A DNA stretch of 64,000 nt from assembly GCA_034670405.1 (NCBI GenBank), contig JAXDDX010000211.1, forward strand, positions 62,001 to 126,000. The letters are read 5' to 3'. Shown in pieces: positions 1-14,636 of this stretch. The notes below the pieces were generated by a model. The model worked only from the letters and a program-made list of their open reading frames with translations, made no database searches and had not been told where the DNA came from. Both the position numbers and the translations under genes were made by a program. Each line of letters opens with the position of its first letter. Within the stretch, counting starts at the first letter, position 1. The DNA comes from Hoplostethus atlanticus (lineage: Eukaryota; Chordata; Actinopteri; Trachichthyiformes; Trachichthyidae).

Positions 1-620
1 AGGTTTTAAGTAGTAACTTAACAGATACAACAGACCACAATCCCTGTGAAAGCACACTTATAAAACTATGTTTTTAAGAGGACTGAGCTTTATTTTGTGA
101 TCTCCCCATCGGGCGTCGCTGATTCCCGTGTCTGAAAAACTTTGCGGTGAGCTCTACGCATGGGTGAAAGGATGCGTAGAACTGCGCATCTTTTACCATA
201 CTTTTTCTATAAATCCCGACGTTTGTGTTAAAATATGCGTACACATATTTCACCCTCGTTAACGCCACTTTGTTGTGCGTAGCAACCTTTATAAATGAGG
301 CCCCAGGAGCTCTGGGTACCTGTTGTAGTTTGGATCTTTCAAAAGGTCCACCATCCCTCCCGGCTGCCTCACCTCGTATCTGATCGCCCCCGGCCAATCA
401 TAACATGACAGCTCATGCACTTCACCTGTTGCCGTGACAACCGCATCCACGTCAACGGCTGAATCAATTCCTATCTGGCCCCCTACTGGTTGAGAGAAGG
501 AGCGGATGCCCAATTGAAAGGGTTTCTGATGATCCAGGGACCGACAGATAATCTTTACGCCCGCGTCCTGCAGCTTAACGGGATGCAACAGCCATGCTGC
601 TGGATAGCACGCAAACACAC
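1..620. mobile_element. Possible PIF/Harbinger-type transposon relic at left edge
   Basis: Around 225-300 the sequence, read on the minus strand, begins GGGGCCTCATTTATAAAGG and continues with several GCGTA/TACGC motifs. From memory, this resembles the ends of Harbinger-like DNA transposons common in fish. The minus-strand open stretch 289-624 has no domain I recognise. No terminal repeat pair or target duplication could be matched inside the window, so the class is a guess. Confidence 0.3.
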
Positions 621-2358
<1,738 letters not shown>

Positions 2359-3070
2359 GATCGATCTAACCCTGGTGAGTCCAGAGCCTCGCTGCTGTTC
2401 AGGAGACAGTCGGGATGTAAGGATGCATTCAGTTTGATACACCAATCCCATTTTATTTCTGAAGGTAAACAACAGCAAAAGTGTAAACCATTAAGTTAAA
2501 TTACTGTTTAAGACATTTTAATGCAAGTCTGGATTCCATTTTATAGCCAGTTTCATCCTCAAATATGCCTGAGGAGTAAAAAAGACATTTAAAGTTTACG
2601 ACTGCACAACCAGAGAAACGTCTCAAGAGAACCAGCAACGTTTTTAAGGCGTCTGGAATGTTTAAGACTCTTGAGCGTTACTGTTCATGTGCTAAAAAGC
2701 CAATTGCGACTTACAGCAAATGTAATCTATTACTTTTAATGCGACGCAGTGTTTCTCACCCTGCATGCAGAGTGCATGGAATGCAGCAGTACGAAAGAGC
2801 AAAGGGCCCCGGGAGTCGCAGCGCTGGACTTTGTGGCCACGACTTCAACTGTCACGGCACCCACGGGTGATAAAAGTCTTATCTTGGGGATGTGCGCTGC
2901 TTGAACGCTGCAGTTCAGTGTCAGTTAATACGTCCAAGCATCACAGACCCCCAGGAAACACACACATACACACACACACACACACACACAGAACCCAAAT
3001 ATGAACAGACAGGGGCGTTCGATCTACAGGGAGTCACATGCACACACAAGCACAGCTGCATGTGTCCACC

Positions 3071-3072
<2 letters not shown>

Positions 3073-3134
<62 letters not shown>
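3073..3134. repeat. (CA)n microsatellite
   Basis: Perfect CA run of about 62 bp; a shorter interrupted CA run lies just upstream at about 2960-2991. Confidence 0.97.
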
Positions 3135-3136
<2 letters not shown>

Positions 3137-5460
3137 ACGTCAACAAGAGTCTTGGCATACTTGGTATCAACAAAGCACAATTACATAATCTTGCACATTT
3201 CTGTGTTACTGATTAACGGACGCGTCATCACTGCAGCAAAACGTTTCAAGATGTCACTCTGACGTGATCTTGAGCGTGAACAACCTTCTCTGGATCCCTA
3301 TGATTGACTCTTCACGGACATCAAAAGGATGTTCATCCCCCTTTTTTTTTTTTGTCTTGTGTCTGCCCTCATGACATTCACTTCATCAAATTAGTTCTCC
3401 CCAAGCCCGGACATCAACAACATTCACGTACAACATCTGATAACGTCCAGGCCAAGTAAAACAAGACACTATTGTACGTCTCTCTACACCCGAGCGTCAG
3501 CTAAGTGACTTAAATGGAAATTCAATTACCTAAAAACCTAAACCTAATGCTAAAGACGCCTTTGTAGTCAACTACGCTAATCTAACTGAGCTAACTAGCT
3601 GAGCGCTTCATAAGATCATGTGAGGCAACAAAATAGACTGGTGCTCTACTTTTTTCCATGTGGGGACGTTTCTTGAAAATACCTTCACTTCAACTTTTAG
3701 GTGGTAAATACTAGTTGAAAATACGTCAACTTCAGCTTTTATGGTGGTTGGATGTTAAATACTAGTTGAAAATACTGTTCATCTGAGCATTCAGGTGGTA
3801 GATACGAGCTGGGAACTTGGGTTTTGGTGGTACACCCCAGTTTCTCAGACATCACCAATAAGGAAATATCTGCAGCTTGGGCGATATCAAAATTGACAGG
3901 TGACGACTTTCCTTTTGATGATGCTGATATACGATATTATTGTTGCTACACTGGTTGAAAGGAAGCTCTTTGACTACTGCAATTACAACAAGTGGCCCTT
4001 ACACAATAAGCCCCTCCATGCACTACATGTGAGTTCCTTCCTTTATGTCTTGTTTTCCTCTCAGCCCAATTTCATCAGTAATACATAGCAATTAGGAGTA
4101 ATATGATTGGCCGTCTTGCCACCATGACAGAATAAACTATGTTGAGTTTCACATGTGATTGGCATCTGTACATCAAGATTTATGTCAGGATGAAAAGGTG
4201 TACAGACACGATTCCACAAATAAAAATAAAATAATAAAAGGTAGGTAATCTCCACTGATTGGGAAATATTGAAAATGCATGGACTAAAAAAAAAAAGAAA
4301 AGTCCAGTTTATCTCAGTTCCTTAAATTCTGCTGGATGTTGGTAAAAGCAATACTACTCACTATACTCACATCAGGACCAACACACTTCAGGACTTCAAC
4401 TACAATTACATGATTTTGTATATCTTCAAATATAAAGACACAATGTTCTGCAAAGGCCATGATGAATTCAATATGTATCATATGCTCAACAGGTTATCAA
4501 GTTGGGGAATTATAGGATCATAAATTTAGAATAAGGTGTAAGATGTATTTGGCATAATCAAAATGAAAACGTGAGTAAACTTTCAGCCAGTCATCACAAT
4601 CAAACAACCAATAGAATCAATAATAAAAAAGGACGAATTATGACCACCAATGTCAGTAATCCAAGTCCAGGATTGAGTGGATTTGGATAGTAAAGTGCGC
4701 TCTGAGCTGTTTCTAATGTTCTAGCCCGTCTAATAAAGACTTTTATATCATCCAAATCCACATAAACTTGGATTTTTTTTATGCCACATCACCCATTGGT
4801 GGTCATAAGTCTTGTTTGTTATTATTATTGCATTTCCCTCCCAGGCGCACATGTGGAAATGTTAATAACCGAAGCTCTGCCTGCACTTTTCTGAACCAAC
4901 AGAATCAATTAACCTTTCAGAAAAGCGTCAATTTAAGATTTTCTCCCCTAATAAATCCTTTCCTCATATCAGTAGTGTGATCCTATGATCCTACTATGAA
5001 TTTAGTTTAAAGACTTATCCACATAGAGAGGTGTGTAGTCTGTTCAGGTGTTATCAACTTGCAGAAAGTCAGCTGAGAGTTTTACATTTCGAAACGTGAA
5101 TCCGTCTTACCTCGCAAGTAAAAGCTTCCTGCAAAACCGCTTGATTCCCCCCGTCCCGGCGCCCTGCTGTGCCTACACTTCCAACATGGCGGGTTCTTAC
5201 TGTCCTTACTGTCTCTCGCTGAACTGCTTGACTCCTGGAAGACAGCGGGTGATGTGAACCCGCTGCTGGCGATGTGACCCGCTGCTGGCAGTCGACCGAG
5301 GCTACTGTTCACATCCAGCCCGGCCAGACCGCCCGTCTCTCCCCGGTTTGGCTCCACCTGAGTCCGCGTCATCAGCCAGAGCGTCAGCAGCGCGCCTGGA
5401 CACCTCCCCCCTCCCCTCGCGCCTGTGGGCTGGCAGTAGTCCCTACAAATTAGCCACTAG
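3135..5460. other. Intergenic; includes a degenerate ~60-bp tandem repeat and a GC-richer block
   Basis: No gene recognised. At about 3676-3800 a unit containing ACTAGTTGAAAATAC recurs with divergence, two to three copies. The block at about 5140-5430 is GC-rich for this region. It contains AACATGGCGG at 5182, a YY1-like motif often found at vertebrate CpG-island promoters, and a near-duplicate GTGAACCCGCTGCTGGC / TGTGACCCGCTGCTGGC. No downstream exon could be attached to it on either strand. Confidence 0.45.
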
Positions 5461-5689
5461 AATTTATTTTTTAGTCTCTAGTCAGTTTTTTTTATTAGTG
5501 TAATTCAGCTTCATAATAGACACTAGTGATAATTTAGCTGATAATTTATGATGATATCTGGTCTTTTCAATCAATAATTGATCAACATGTTCTGTTTTGA
5601 TGTGTCAGCAATTTATTGACCTTGATGATGATAATCTATAGCCCAGCTGAGCCCCATCTAATACTCTGCTCCACTTTTAGCTGTGTTGC

Positions 5690-6830
5690 ACTTTGCACCA
5701 TGTTTCTAGAAGTCATGCCACATGGCCTTGTGTAAGCTGATCCCACAAGTGTTCAATTGGGTTGAGGTCTGGACTCTTGGCAGGCCATTCCATTCTCTAC
5801 TCCCACATTCTGGAGGTAGTCTGTGATAACCCTGGCTCTGTGGGGGCAAGCGTTGTCATCTTGGAGGATGGAGTTAGGTCCCAGATTGTGGAGATATGGG
5901 ATCGCCACTGGCTGCAGAATCTCATCCCGATATCTCACTGCATTGAGATGGCCTTCAATGATGACAAGCCTTGTTTTGCCAGTGATGGAGATACCGCCCC
6001 ACACCATGACACTGCCCCCACCAAAAGCTGTTACTCGATCGGTGCAACAATCAGCATAGCGTTCTTCATGTCGTCTCCATACTTTGACCCTGCCATCCAA
6101 CTTCCGCAGACAGAACCTGGACTCATCACTGAACATGACATTCCCCCACATGTTCAGGTTCCATTGTCGGTGTTGCCGACACCAGCGCAAACGGGCCTGA
6201 CGGTGAAGGGCAGTCATTGCAGGCTTCCTGGTAGCCTTATGAGCTCGGAGATTGGCTGTGTGCAGTCTGTTCCTGACCGTCTGATCAGAGATCTGTATGC
6301 CATAACGTCCTGCAAACCTTGCCTGCAAATCTCTAGAAGACAGCCTACGGTTCCTCAGTGCTGTAAGGGTGATGAACAGTCTTCTTGGGGTGTTGTCTTC
6401 CTGGGACGCCCACTTCGCGGTCACCGGTTTCACGGAACTTGGCCTTCAGTTTGGAAATGGTACCAGGGCTGGCTCCAAATAATGCTGCAACTTGGTTTTG
6501 CAGAACACCAGCTTCAACTTGCCCTATCGCACGGGCCTTATCCAGATTAAACAAACGTGGCATGCCGATGCTTGGAGCAGACACCAAATGATCACTTTAG
6601 TAGGGCGCAGCACCCAGCAGGCCCCATGCACACAGGTGCTGCACCTGGAGCTCAAAACAAGAGTGAATACCAACAGGAGAATACACTGTTTAGCATTGGC
6701 AGAGAATTTTGGCAAATTTTACTTGGCCGCTACCCACATAATCAGCTGTGCTGCTCATCCCACAAATGCATGATCCTTACAAGTTGGACATCATTGTAAA
6801 GGTAAATGAACAGGCTTTCCAACAATATAA
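5690..6830 (-). pseudogene. Tc1/mariner-like transposase, frameshifted relic
   Basis: Reading on the minus strand, the N-terminal part (about 6587 down to 6345) shows a helix-turn-helix-like segment with VAALFGASPGTISKLK. The catalytic part (about 6433 down to 5753) carries VMFSDESRF (first Asp of the DDE triad), YGGGSVMVWGGIS-like GGGSVMVWGGIS, and ILQDDNACPHRA (second Asp). The two parts lie in different frames. A further shift near 5790 puts the expected SPDLNPIEHLW-type third acidic motif out of frame: the DNA there still encodes SPDLNPIEHLW in another frame. Tc1 transposases cut and paste DNA in the nucleus; this copy is dead. Terminal inverted repeats were not confidently matched, so the limits are approximate. 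Confidence 0.85.
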
Positions 6831-7532
6831 AATACAATGCCAATTAGCATTGTAACAACAGAGAAATAATCAACCAAACACAAATTTCCAAACTTTTTTT
6901 TCCGAGTTTATTTACTATAATAAAAGTTTCCTTAGCTTTATTTATTGTACATTACTGTGTCCTTAATCTGAGATCAGTGATACATTTCAGGTTAACAGTT
7001 AATTAGTGGCCTCTAAATTGACACATTACCCACATTTCTGTGGAAAAATCTAATTGATCGTTCTCTTTTTATGGGTCTCAATTCAAAGCTGCACTAGGCA
7101 AGATTTTTATGGAAAAACACGTCCGTATGAACCTGAATCTCTTGGTTTTACTGACAACGGATTACAGGATTTCTGGGTAATGAAGTCCAAAAAACACTCA
7201 ATGCCACCAATGTTTGAAGTTTCCTTGTGCAGCTTTAAACGATTGATGACACGTTTCTTTATTTTAGAGATACTGAAAGGTGAACTTCAGGTAATCTTCT
7301 CCATACTAGATATGTAGCATTTTGAAAATGAACTCTTCACCTCCTACCAATCAAATATCAACAAGAAGCACATGTTAAATAATTCAATGAACAGAAGTAA
7401 GGAGGCAATTATTAAACTCACCATCTTCTAATAACAAGAATTGCTTAACAAAGTCTAGTTTATCCACATCTAGTTCTTCTCCTATTGTTAAGTGCCTTGG
7501 GTACCTTGAAAGGCACTCTTAAATTAAAGTTG

Positions 7533-7566
<34 letters not shown>

Positions 7567-8150
7567 GTATGATTAGCTTTTTCCCCCCAGAGATCAAAAT
7601 AAACAACTTAATCTCAACGGGGGTCGGTCTTGGTCAGTGAGTGCTCCAATGCTCCAATGCTCCTATATATTATTCTGTTAATTCACCCCACTGTCTCCTT
7701 CCTGCTGTTTATCCAGTGGGACCAGTGTGACAGCTCAGAGCCCGGGAGCTAAAAGGCATGGCTCAAATTAGCTAGAGTGCATCTCCCTCTGAATGATTCA
7801 TCAAAGCTGCAAAGAGATCCAGATCCCTGGATACTGTGATTGAGGCAATGAAGCGGCTAAACGCAAGCCGATGTGAACAGGAGGAGGGGGGGCTGCGGGT
7901 GTTGATGTATATTTCAAAACGTTTTTCTACTAGCTGAATTATGGGCATGTCAGTTACGGTACACATTTACACACTCGCCTGTGGTTGTACTATAAATGTG
8001 CATTACATAAAAATTACAACAGAAGCTCTGGTCTGAGATGATCAAGAAGAAGACGCGTTGGATAGCAAGTCTTGCCTAAAAACGTTCAACACCATACTGC
8101 AGAAACCCAACGAGAATTGCTTTTATTAGAAAGGTAGATGATGTAAAAGT
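6831..8150. other. Intergenic; includes LINE/SINE-type 3' tail with ATT repeat
   Basis: No gene recognised. At about 7490-7566 the sequence GTGCCTTGGGTACCTTGAAA followed by an (ATT)n tail resembles the 3' end of fish retroposons. A short duplication, GCTCCAATGCTCCAATGCTCC, lies near 7644. Confidence 0.5.
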
Positions 8151-9115
8151 TGTTAGATTTGCAGTCAGTCGTAGTATCCTGCTGCCTAATTTAAAAGCTA
8201 TTGGTTTTAAAAATGCTGCGGTGAGATAGGTCAGTTCTTATTTAAGGGATAACACACCGAGACATATATAATGTGGGGTCTCACAGGGGAGTGTATTGGG
8301 TCCACTCTTTTTCCTCTTGTATATAAATGATCTGAAGGCTGCTTGTTCTAGTAATGATTTTTTTCTATGCAGACCTCTCAGCATCACTGGTTTCTCATAA
8401 GATAAAAGTAAAGTTTACTTTAGTGCAGATCTAATAAATATCAGCAGATGGGTGTCAGATAATTGGTTGTTATTGCCTGTTGGAAAAAACAGAATCAATA
8501 CTGTTCGGCACCAGGATAAAATTGAGAGTCTCTTGGTTTGGAAGTTAAAGTTGTTGAATCTGCTCGTAGGAAAGGACTCAGTCAAATACTTGGGTTGTAT
8601 GCTGGATAGCCATTAAAACGGTACTCAAAGAACTGAACCAAAGAACACAATTTTTAGCCAGAATATCCAATTGTTTAGACAGAAGAGCGATGGTGACTCT
8701 AGCTGGAGCTTTGATTCAGCCTCATTTTGACTGCTGTTAATGGTACAATGGTCTGACAAACTACCTTAAAAATAGACTAGAGACCTGTCAGAACAGGTTA
8801 GTAAGGACTGTTCTGGGTGTCCCTATGAGGACTCGTCTTGACTGCTCTCACTTTGAGACTCTTGGATGGTTGACGGTTGATGTGAGGGGCTCTCAGGTTG
8901 AACTAGGTTTGGTACATAGCATTGTACGTGATGCTAACCCTAAATCCTCAGAATTATTTCAGGCAAGAGAGGGAGGTTTACAGTTACTCCACTAGGGGGC
9001 GCTCCACTGATTTTATTCCCCCTAGAACGATTCAGAAATACATTCATAGGTTTTTGAGATATCCTGCAGACAAACAAACTAGCAAACTAACTAACGGGCG
9101 AAAACATGGTTGCAT
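8150..9115 (+). pseudogene. Non-LTR retrotransposon (LINE) reverse transcriptase relic
   Basis: Translating piecewise on the plus strand gives blocks typical of a LINE reverse transcriptase: LKAIGFKNAAV and SYLRDNTP near 8190-8260, GSVLGPLFFLLYINDLKAA near 8290-8342 (the palm motif before the catalytic Asp pair), DSVKYLGCMLDSH near 8575, and LAGALIQPHFD, WYNGLTNYLKNRLETCQNRL, VRTVLGVPMRTRLDCSHFE further on. Stops and frameshifts interrupt every block, and the expected F.ADD catalytic motif is damaged. Family is probably a Rex1/CR1/L2-type LINE, but this was not resolved. Only the 3' part of the element is present. Confidence 0.8.
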
Positions 9116-9683
9116 TTGGCAAGATTAGTACTAACCAGCAAATTACCAATTTAATAGGAACTGTAATGGTACTAGGCAGGAATATATTGTACATATTGGA
9201 TGGAGCCAAAGATGAAGAAAAAAAAAAAAAACAGGACAGGAAGCCTCATCAGGTTTAATTAATTTTTGATCAGGCCTTTTTCACGGATGTTCCACAAACC
9301 ATTTACAGGCCAAAGGGAATAAGGGAAGTAGAATATAGTCATGTCATCAGTATACAGTCATGCAGCGCATTTCGCCTCACATTCATGTTCCATGGTGAGC
9401 ATGCATACCTTGTAGAAGAAGCCTTTCTGAATCGGTAGGGTCCACTGGTAACGTCAACCTCATGATCTACCAAGGAATAAAAATAATTTGCTATCACATC
9501 GAAAATATAGTTACCCTTTTGTAAACCACAAGTTACCTACTATTGTGTTAGTCTTTAATCTAACAAATCAAAATGTAAACAAATCCAGTAGTAGCTGCAG
9601 TGCAGTTACATATGATTTATTTTTTTCAATCTTAATTTTCACCCCCGTCTAGTGTTTCTTGCCCTTCTCTCTCCTCTCTGCAG

Positions 9684-9747
9684 ATCCTGTCAGATTGGAT
9701 GAAGCTCTGTCACATCTGAAGAAGAAGCAGCGCCTCAGGGGGACGAG
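9684..9747 (+). other. Isolated exon-like segment of unknown gene
   Basis: A strong pyrimidine tract ending CTCTCTGCAG precedes a 64-bp open segment that ends AGG|GTTTGT-like (AG|GTTTGT). If entered in phase 1 it reads DPVRLDEALSHLKKKQRLR. I do not recognise the protein, and no partner exon was found within several kb. It may be a chance splice-like arrangement, a lost-gene remnant, or an exon of a gene with very long introns. Confidence 0.25.
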
Positions 9748-11585
9748 GTTTGTTCTTTCCTTGGCAATGTGTTTTTAAACATTTAGTGGCTTGCACAGAT
9801 CCTCCTTCTCATGACATCAAATCGGTTTCACCCACTGGCTGGACTCAAAACGTCATCGAACATCAAACATCATTGATTCTGTAACTAATACAGTATTCTT
9901 AAAAAAAAAAAAGACATTAAAACAAGTTATTGATGTTCATTCAAGTTGCAAAGAATGTCCCTCTTAACAACAAACTCATATTCAGTCTTAACATCTTACT
10001 ATCTATTTCAAGACTGAATTTTAAGACTGACTATGTTGCAGTAGAATTACTAACTGAAGTCCTTGGTTGACAAAATTTTGCCCCATTGGATCCTCTACAT
10101 TTGTACTGTATGTTATGTAAGGTAAAGATTTATTTTTTCAGAATGGATACACAGCGTTTTGAATTAGTACTCTTCGTGTTACGAGGCCTTGAGTCCATCT
10201 GTTGCTATATCAGGGGTCACAGAAGCAGGAAGGTGTTTTGAAGCTCTCAACACTTTCAAGACCCATTATCACCTCTGTGTTTGTTAAATAATGACGTAAA
10301 AAATGACTTGAATCGACCTCGGTGACTCGGTGAGGAGGAATGCAACGACATCGGCAAGACTCTGGCACAATTTACGGTGGCCTGTAATTGAGATAAATAA
10401 TAAAGTCAGATTTTCACAATAAAGTTGAGTAAACTAGCTAATTAGAGTAGAGATCCAACAGAGACGTCTAGTGAAGAGGTAATACATCACCATGCTACAT
10501 ACTGGAATGATACTGTAGATATATTATGGTCATTTTGTGCCACTTTAACTCAGCCAATAAGATTCCTTCTGACTCTAAAACTTCGATCTGCTCCTGTCGG
10601 CTGGTTGTTTACTATAATGCCCTTCTTGGGTTTTGTGATAATCTCTGGGATTATCATTAAGGGTCACATACACCCCACCTGTCTCGCTGAGAGACACGAA
10701 CAGGGTTTTCTTTAGAGGTTAATGCTGTGGTGACGACTAGAGCACTGGGTCATGTTGAGTCTCGCCAGCCAATATCTTACATACTGTTTTCTATTCATGA
10801 AAGAGATAGTAAACCTAAATTGCAGAACATTAACAATATTTCACTGGAGGAAATACCCAGAATGATACTTCTTGAAAAAGTAACTGATTCCTTTATAATT
10901 TCACACAATGTAAAACAGTGGTGGTGGTTGTACATTAAAATGATGATGATGAAATGAAAGTACAATCTGTAAATTCTAATAAATTACACACAATAGATTT
11001 TGGAGGCACAATAATCCAAAAGTACCTGAGAGTAACCAGATTACGTGACTGAATTGGGATAATCCTGTCCTGTCCTGCAGACATGCAGCTGCCTGCTAGA
11101 CGATGCCGTGGTTTTTTTTAAAGCCTATAATGCAAAGTCACTGCAAATGAAAAAAAAAAAAGAAAAACAAAGCCAAACTGAGTGAAATCATTTCAGTGGT
11201 CTGAGCTCAAAAAGCACACTGTTTCCTGTAGCTGGTTGGATTACGTTCTCTCCCCTAACGAACCACCACAATTCTCTTGGAAGAGTTTCGCATTTTCAGG
11301 CATCTAGGTCGGTTATTTGGTGTCACCAGAGTTGGAGCGGCGTTGTTCTCACCTGGCCGAACAAACCGACCCAAAGGAGGAAACATGTCAGAGAATAAAC
11401 CGCTCCAAACATGCTCGGCTCACTCTGGATAAGAGCATTAGCTCATCCACCAGGGACAAAAAAAAGCTGATTTGGTCCAAAACAATCCCCATCATGTGAA
11501 TTAAGTTCAATTAAAGATCCATTTGGTCCATAAATGTTGCTTCTTTCATACCGAACAACTTTTAATCTGACATCACTGTCCTTAT
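9748..11585. other. Intergenic, no gene recognised
   Basis: AT-rich sequence with short homopolymer runs. No coding exon, RNA gene or clear transposon could be supported. Confidence 0.5.
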
Positions 11586-11735
11586 AGGCAAGGCAAGTTT
11601 ATTTGTATAGCACCTTTCATACACAAGGCAGTTCAAAGTGCTTTACATGAGGCATTAAAAGACATTTAACACAAGGACATTTATAGAGACAAAAAAAATA
11701 AATCACAGTGCAAAAGGAATAAAAGTTATAGGACC
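11586..11735 (+). repeat. Dispersed fish retroposon-like repeat (GTTTATTTGTATAGCAC family)
   Basis: Contains AAGTTTATTTGTATAGCACC and TTCAAAGTGCTTTACATGA, a signature seen from memory across many teleost genomes as a dispersed repeat. A second short relic, TTTATTTTTATAGCACTC, is at about 43100. Class assignment was not attempted. Confidence 0.6.
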
Positions 11736-14398
11736 TGGCTATGTCGTTGTACATGCTGAAACACATTTACCTCACGTTATAATGCTTGTTCTGATATCTT
11801 GACTGAAATTGGATTGCACCTATAGAGGCGTTACACTGTGTACCGGTGGTGAAGTACACATCCACCTATTGGTGCTTTTCAGACGGTGATCGCTGTTGAA
11901 GCGCCAAGTCAGGATCAGTGTGGAAACCCTGAAAGTTTACGAGGTTTCAAGGACCTAGAAAAGCCTTCCAAAGTGGATTAAGCCGCCTGACCCCGACGAC
12001 AAGATGGGTTTCTTTGAATTGAGTCAGATTCAGGGGATGGAAACAGGCTGAACTCCAACTAGATGAATTAGAGGAAAATGTGCAGACATCTCTCTCCTAA
12101 ATGAGATAATCCTTAGATGGTTTTCATGATTGTGTAACAAAACCGTATGATTGGACGCCCTAACCGCAGGGGGCGTGGGTCAAGTGGGTCACGCCGCTGC
12201 CACTGTCGTCATTTCACACCCAATCGGCCTCGTTGTCCGTGCTGCGTATCGACTGAAGTGCATTAGACTCAGAGTGGATCTGTACAATTGAGTGGCTTTT
12301 TATAACGCTTGAGCTCCATCAGCTCCTCCTCTCTCAGGCCCACATGCAGCGCTTTCATTTGCTGTGGTTGAAATCCTGTGGAAAAATCTGTATTTGGGAT
12401 TTGTTCGTAAAGAAATGCTTCTAAATTGTTCAATTATGAACATTTTAAGGTTGATTTTGTTTTCAGATCTACTTTGGCTCAGGAAAAAAAAGTGATGCTC
12501 TTCATAATGTTTTTCAAATAAATGTAGTTTAGTCAAAAGTCGAACTGAATTAGTTACAGTTGAATGAATATTGGACCATACTGGGCCCTGATTGGCCGAC
12601 AACAAGGTTTCTTCTTCATTGGTACACTTGACTTTTGGACAGGAGACATGATGCAAACGTCAACGCTGACAGTGGGTCAAAGGGTCAAAGCCACCATCAG
12701 CCACCCTGCTGTTTCCCCTTTTGTTTATGTCAAACGAGCAAAGTTCACATTTCAATCAGGACAATCTCTGAGTCTCCGAACTCCTCGTCCTTCCTCAGCA
12801 GATAAAGAACCTCGCCTTCAGTTGGTCCAAATTTGATCCTGTAGATTACATTACGACAAAGGTGAAAATAAATCGCTGCCCTGAGCCTGGATTTTATCTG
12901 AGCTCTCACACTTTTCACCTGACTGCAGCGCCATTATCACCCATTACCATGCTGAGTTCAAATACAAGTCCAAACCCAGGAGAACGGAGAACAAACTGAA
13001 AAACAGAAACCCAAAGGTGATGGGCCTCATCTCGTCCTGACCCCGAGGCTCCTGGACGCCTGAGGAGCTTTAAAACCAGACTCTTACTCTGAAAACACAT
13101 TTTTACAAACACACTTTTATGGATGTCTGCTATCTTCTCCTTCCTCTTGAACCCTGTTGTTGATTGATTTATGACACTTTAAATCCACACGCTGGAATAA
13201 TCCTCCAAGATTTAATTTAATTTCAACGTTTCGACCCCGTTATGTCTGGAGTCAAAACGTTGAGGTGAATAGATTCACTTCTGATGTCTGACACTTTGAT
13301 TCTTTACATTATTGGAATTTATCTACCATCGTAACTACGTGTTGAAGTTCAGCGTCCGTCTGTTCGGCTGCAGACACAATGGAGAAACTCTGTGATCATG
13401 CTTTGTGAAATGGGTCGGCAGTGATGTCACTGTGTCGCTATGCAACAGATTTAATCTGATCCCCTTCCCTCAGATTAGGAGGGAAAATCACTAGCAGGGC
13501 CTTTTGGCTAAATTACACTTCCTGTGAATGTGGCTGTAACCTTCACCTCCAGCGCCGGGCCTCGCTAGTCACCGTATGCTGCGATGCATTTGACCTTTTA
13601 CATGATAGTTCATAATAATAGCTTCGCCGCTGACCGCTAGCGGGTGTGGATGACCGCTGTGTATTATTATAAGCTAAAGAAAAGTAAATTACAGTCCGTC
13701 CAAATGCGTTCATCCTGAGGTACGGTTCAGTTGGAGTATGAAAAGTGTTTTGTCTCCAGCCTCTCTTCATCTCCTTGACATTTAGATGAAGGTCTTTCTG
13801 CTACGAACTGACGGTGACAACCGGTACCCGAAGATGTTTTAGTCCCCTAAACCGTGAGCTAACCTTTTCACGTGACGGACAGGGGGAAAATGGCGATCCT
13901 CACCGCGGCGGAGGAACGTAACGCTTGCACAATCTGCGTTTTTGGAGTTTGTGCTCATTTCCCGTTAACAGATCCATCGGCATTCTGCAACCGGCTCCTC
14001 TTCGGTCCTCTGATTCAGTCACGAGAGGCCTCATCCACCCGGACATCAAGAGCACTTTACGCTAACAGCAATCAGGGACCATCTGCATTGATTAAATACT
14101 GCTCAGCATTCCCGGGCACAGCAGACCAATATGGCCTCGTGCTGTTGAACACCCAGAAGATTAAAACGACGTGTTTCCTGCAAAAGAGTTTGAATGTGGT
14201 GGAGTTTATTTCTTTTAGCACCGTTTCATCAATGTGTCAATCTAGAGAGAGAGAGAGATTTAGTGTTTATTTAGGGACGACAGACACTTATTACATCGAT
14301 ACGGCTCATCTGTTTTTCGATTGAAGGTCGTAAAAGGTCATTTTAAGCTGGTGTTCTGCAAGGTCTGTGTTTTTATTCAGTCTCCATCTTCGTCTCTC
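11736..14398. other. Intergenic, no gene recognised
   Basis: No supported exons. The plus-strand open frame from 13872 begins after a GC-rich patch and contains a short GA run, but has no family resemblance or splice context. Confidence 0.45.
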
Positions 14399-14636
14399 AG
14401 CCTCACTGTGGTGTTCCTCACTGTGGTGTTCCTCACTGTAGTGTTCTTCACTGTGGTGTTCCTCACTGTGGTGTCCCTCACTGTGGTGTCCCTCACTGTG
14501 GTGTTCTTCACTGTGGTGTTCCTCACTGTGGTGTTCCTCACTGTGGTGTTCCTCACTGTAGTGTTCTTCACTGTGGTGTTCCTCACTGTGGTGTCCCTCA
14601 CTGTGGTGTTCTTCACTGTGGTGTTCCTCACTGCTC
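14399..14636. repeat. 15-bp minisatellite, about 16 units
   Basis: Tandem units of CTCACTGTGGTGTTC with substitutions (GTGTCC, GTAGTGTTCTT variants) fill about 238 bp. Because 15 is a multiple of 3, several frames stay open, giving spurious repetitive peptides on both strands. Confidence 0.95.

Noticed and set aside
5762..6550. 262-aa plus-strand open frame
   Set aside because: Antisense shadow of the Tc1-like transposase relic, whose DDE motifs are on the minus strand.
13872..14324. 150-aa plus-strand open frame
   Set aside because: No recognisable motif; ends across a GA run; no splice-bounded partners. Treated as chance.
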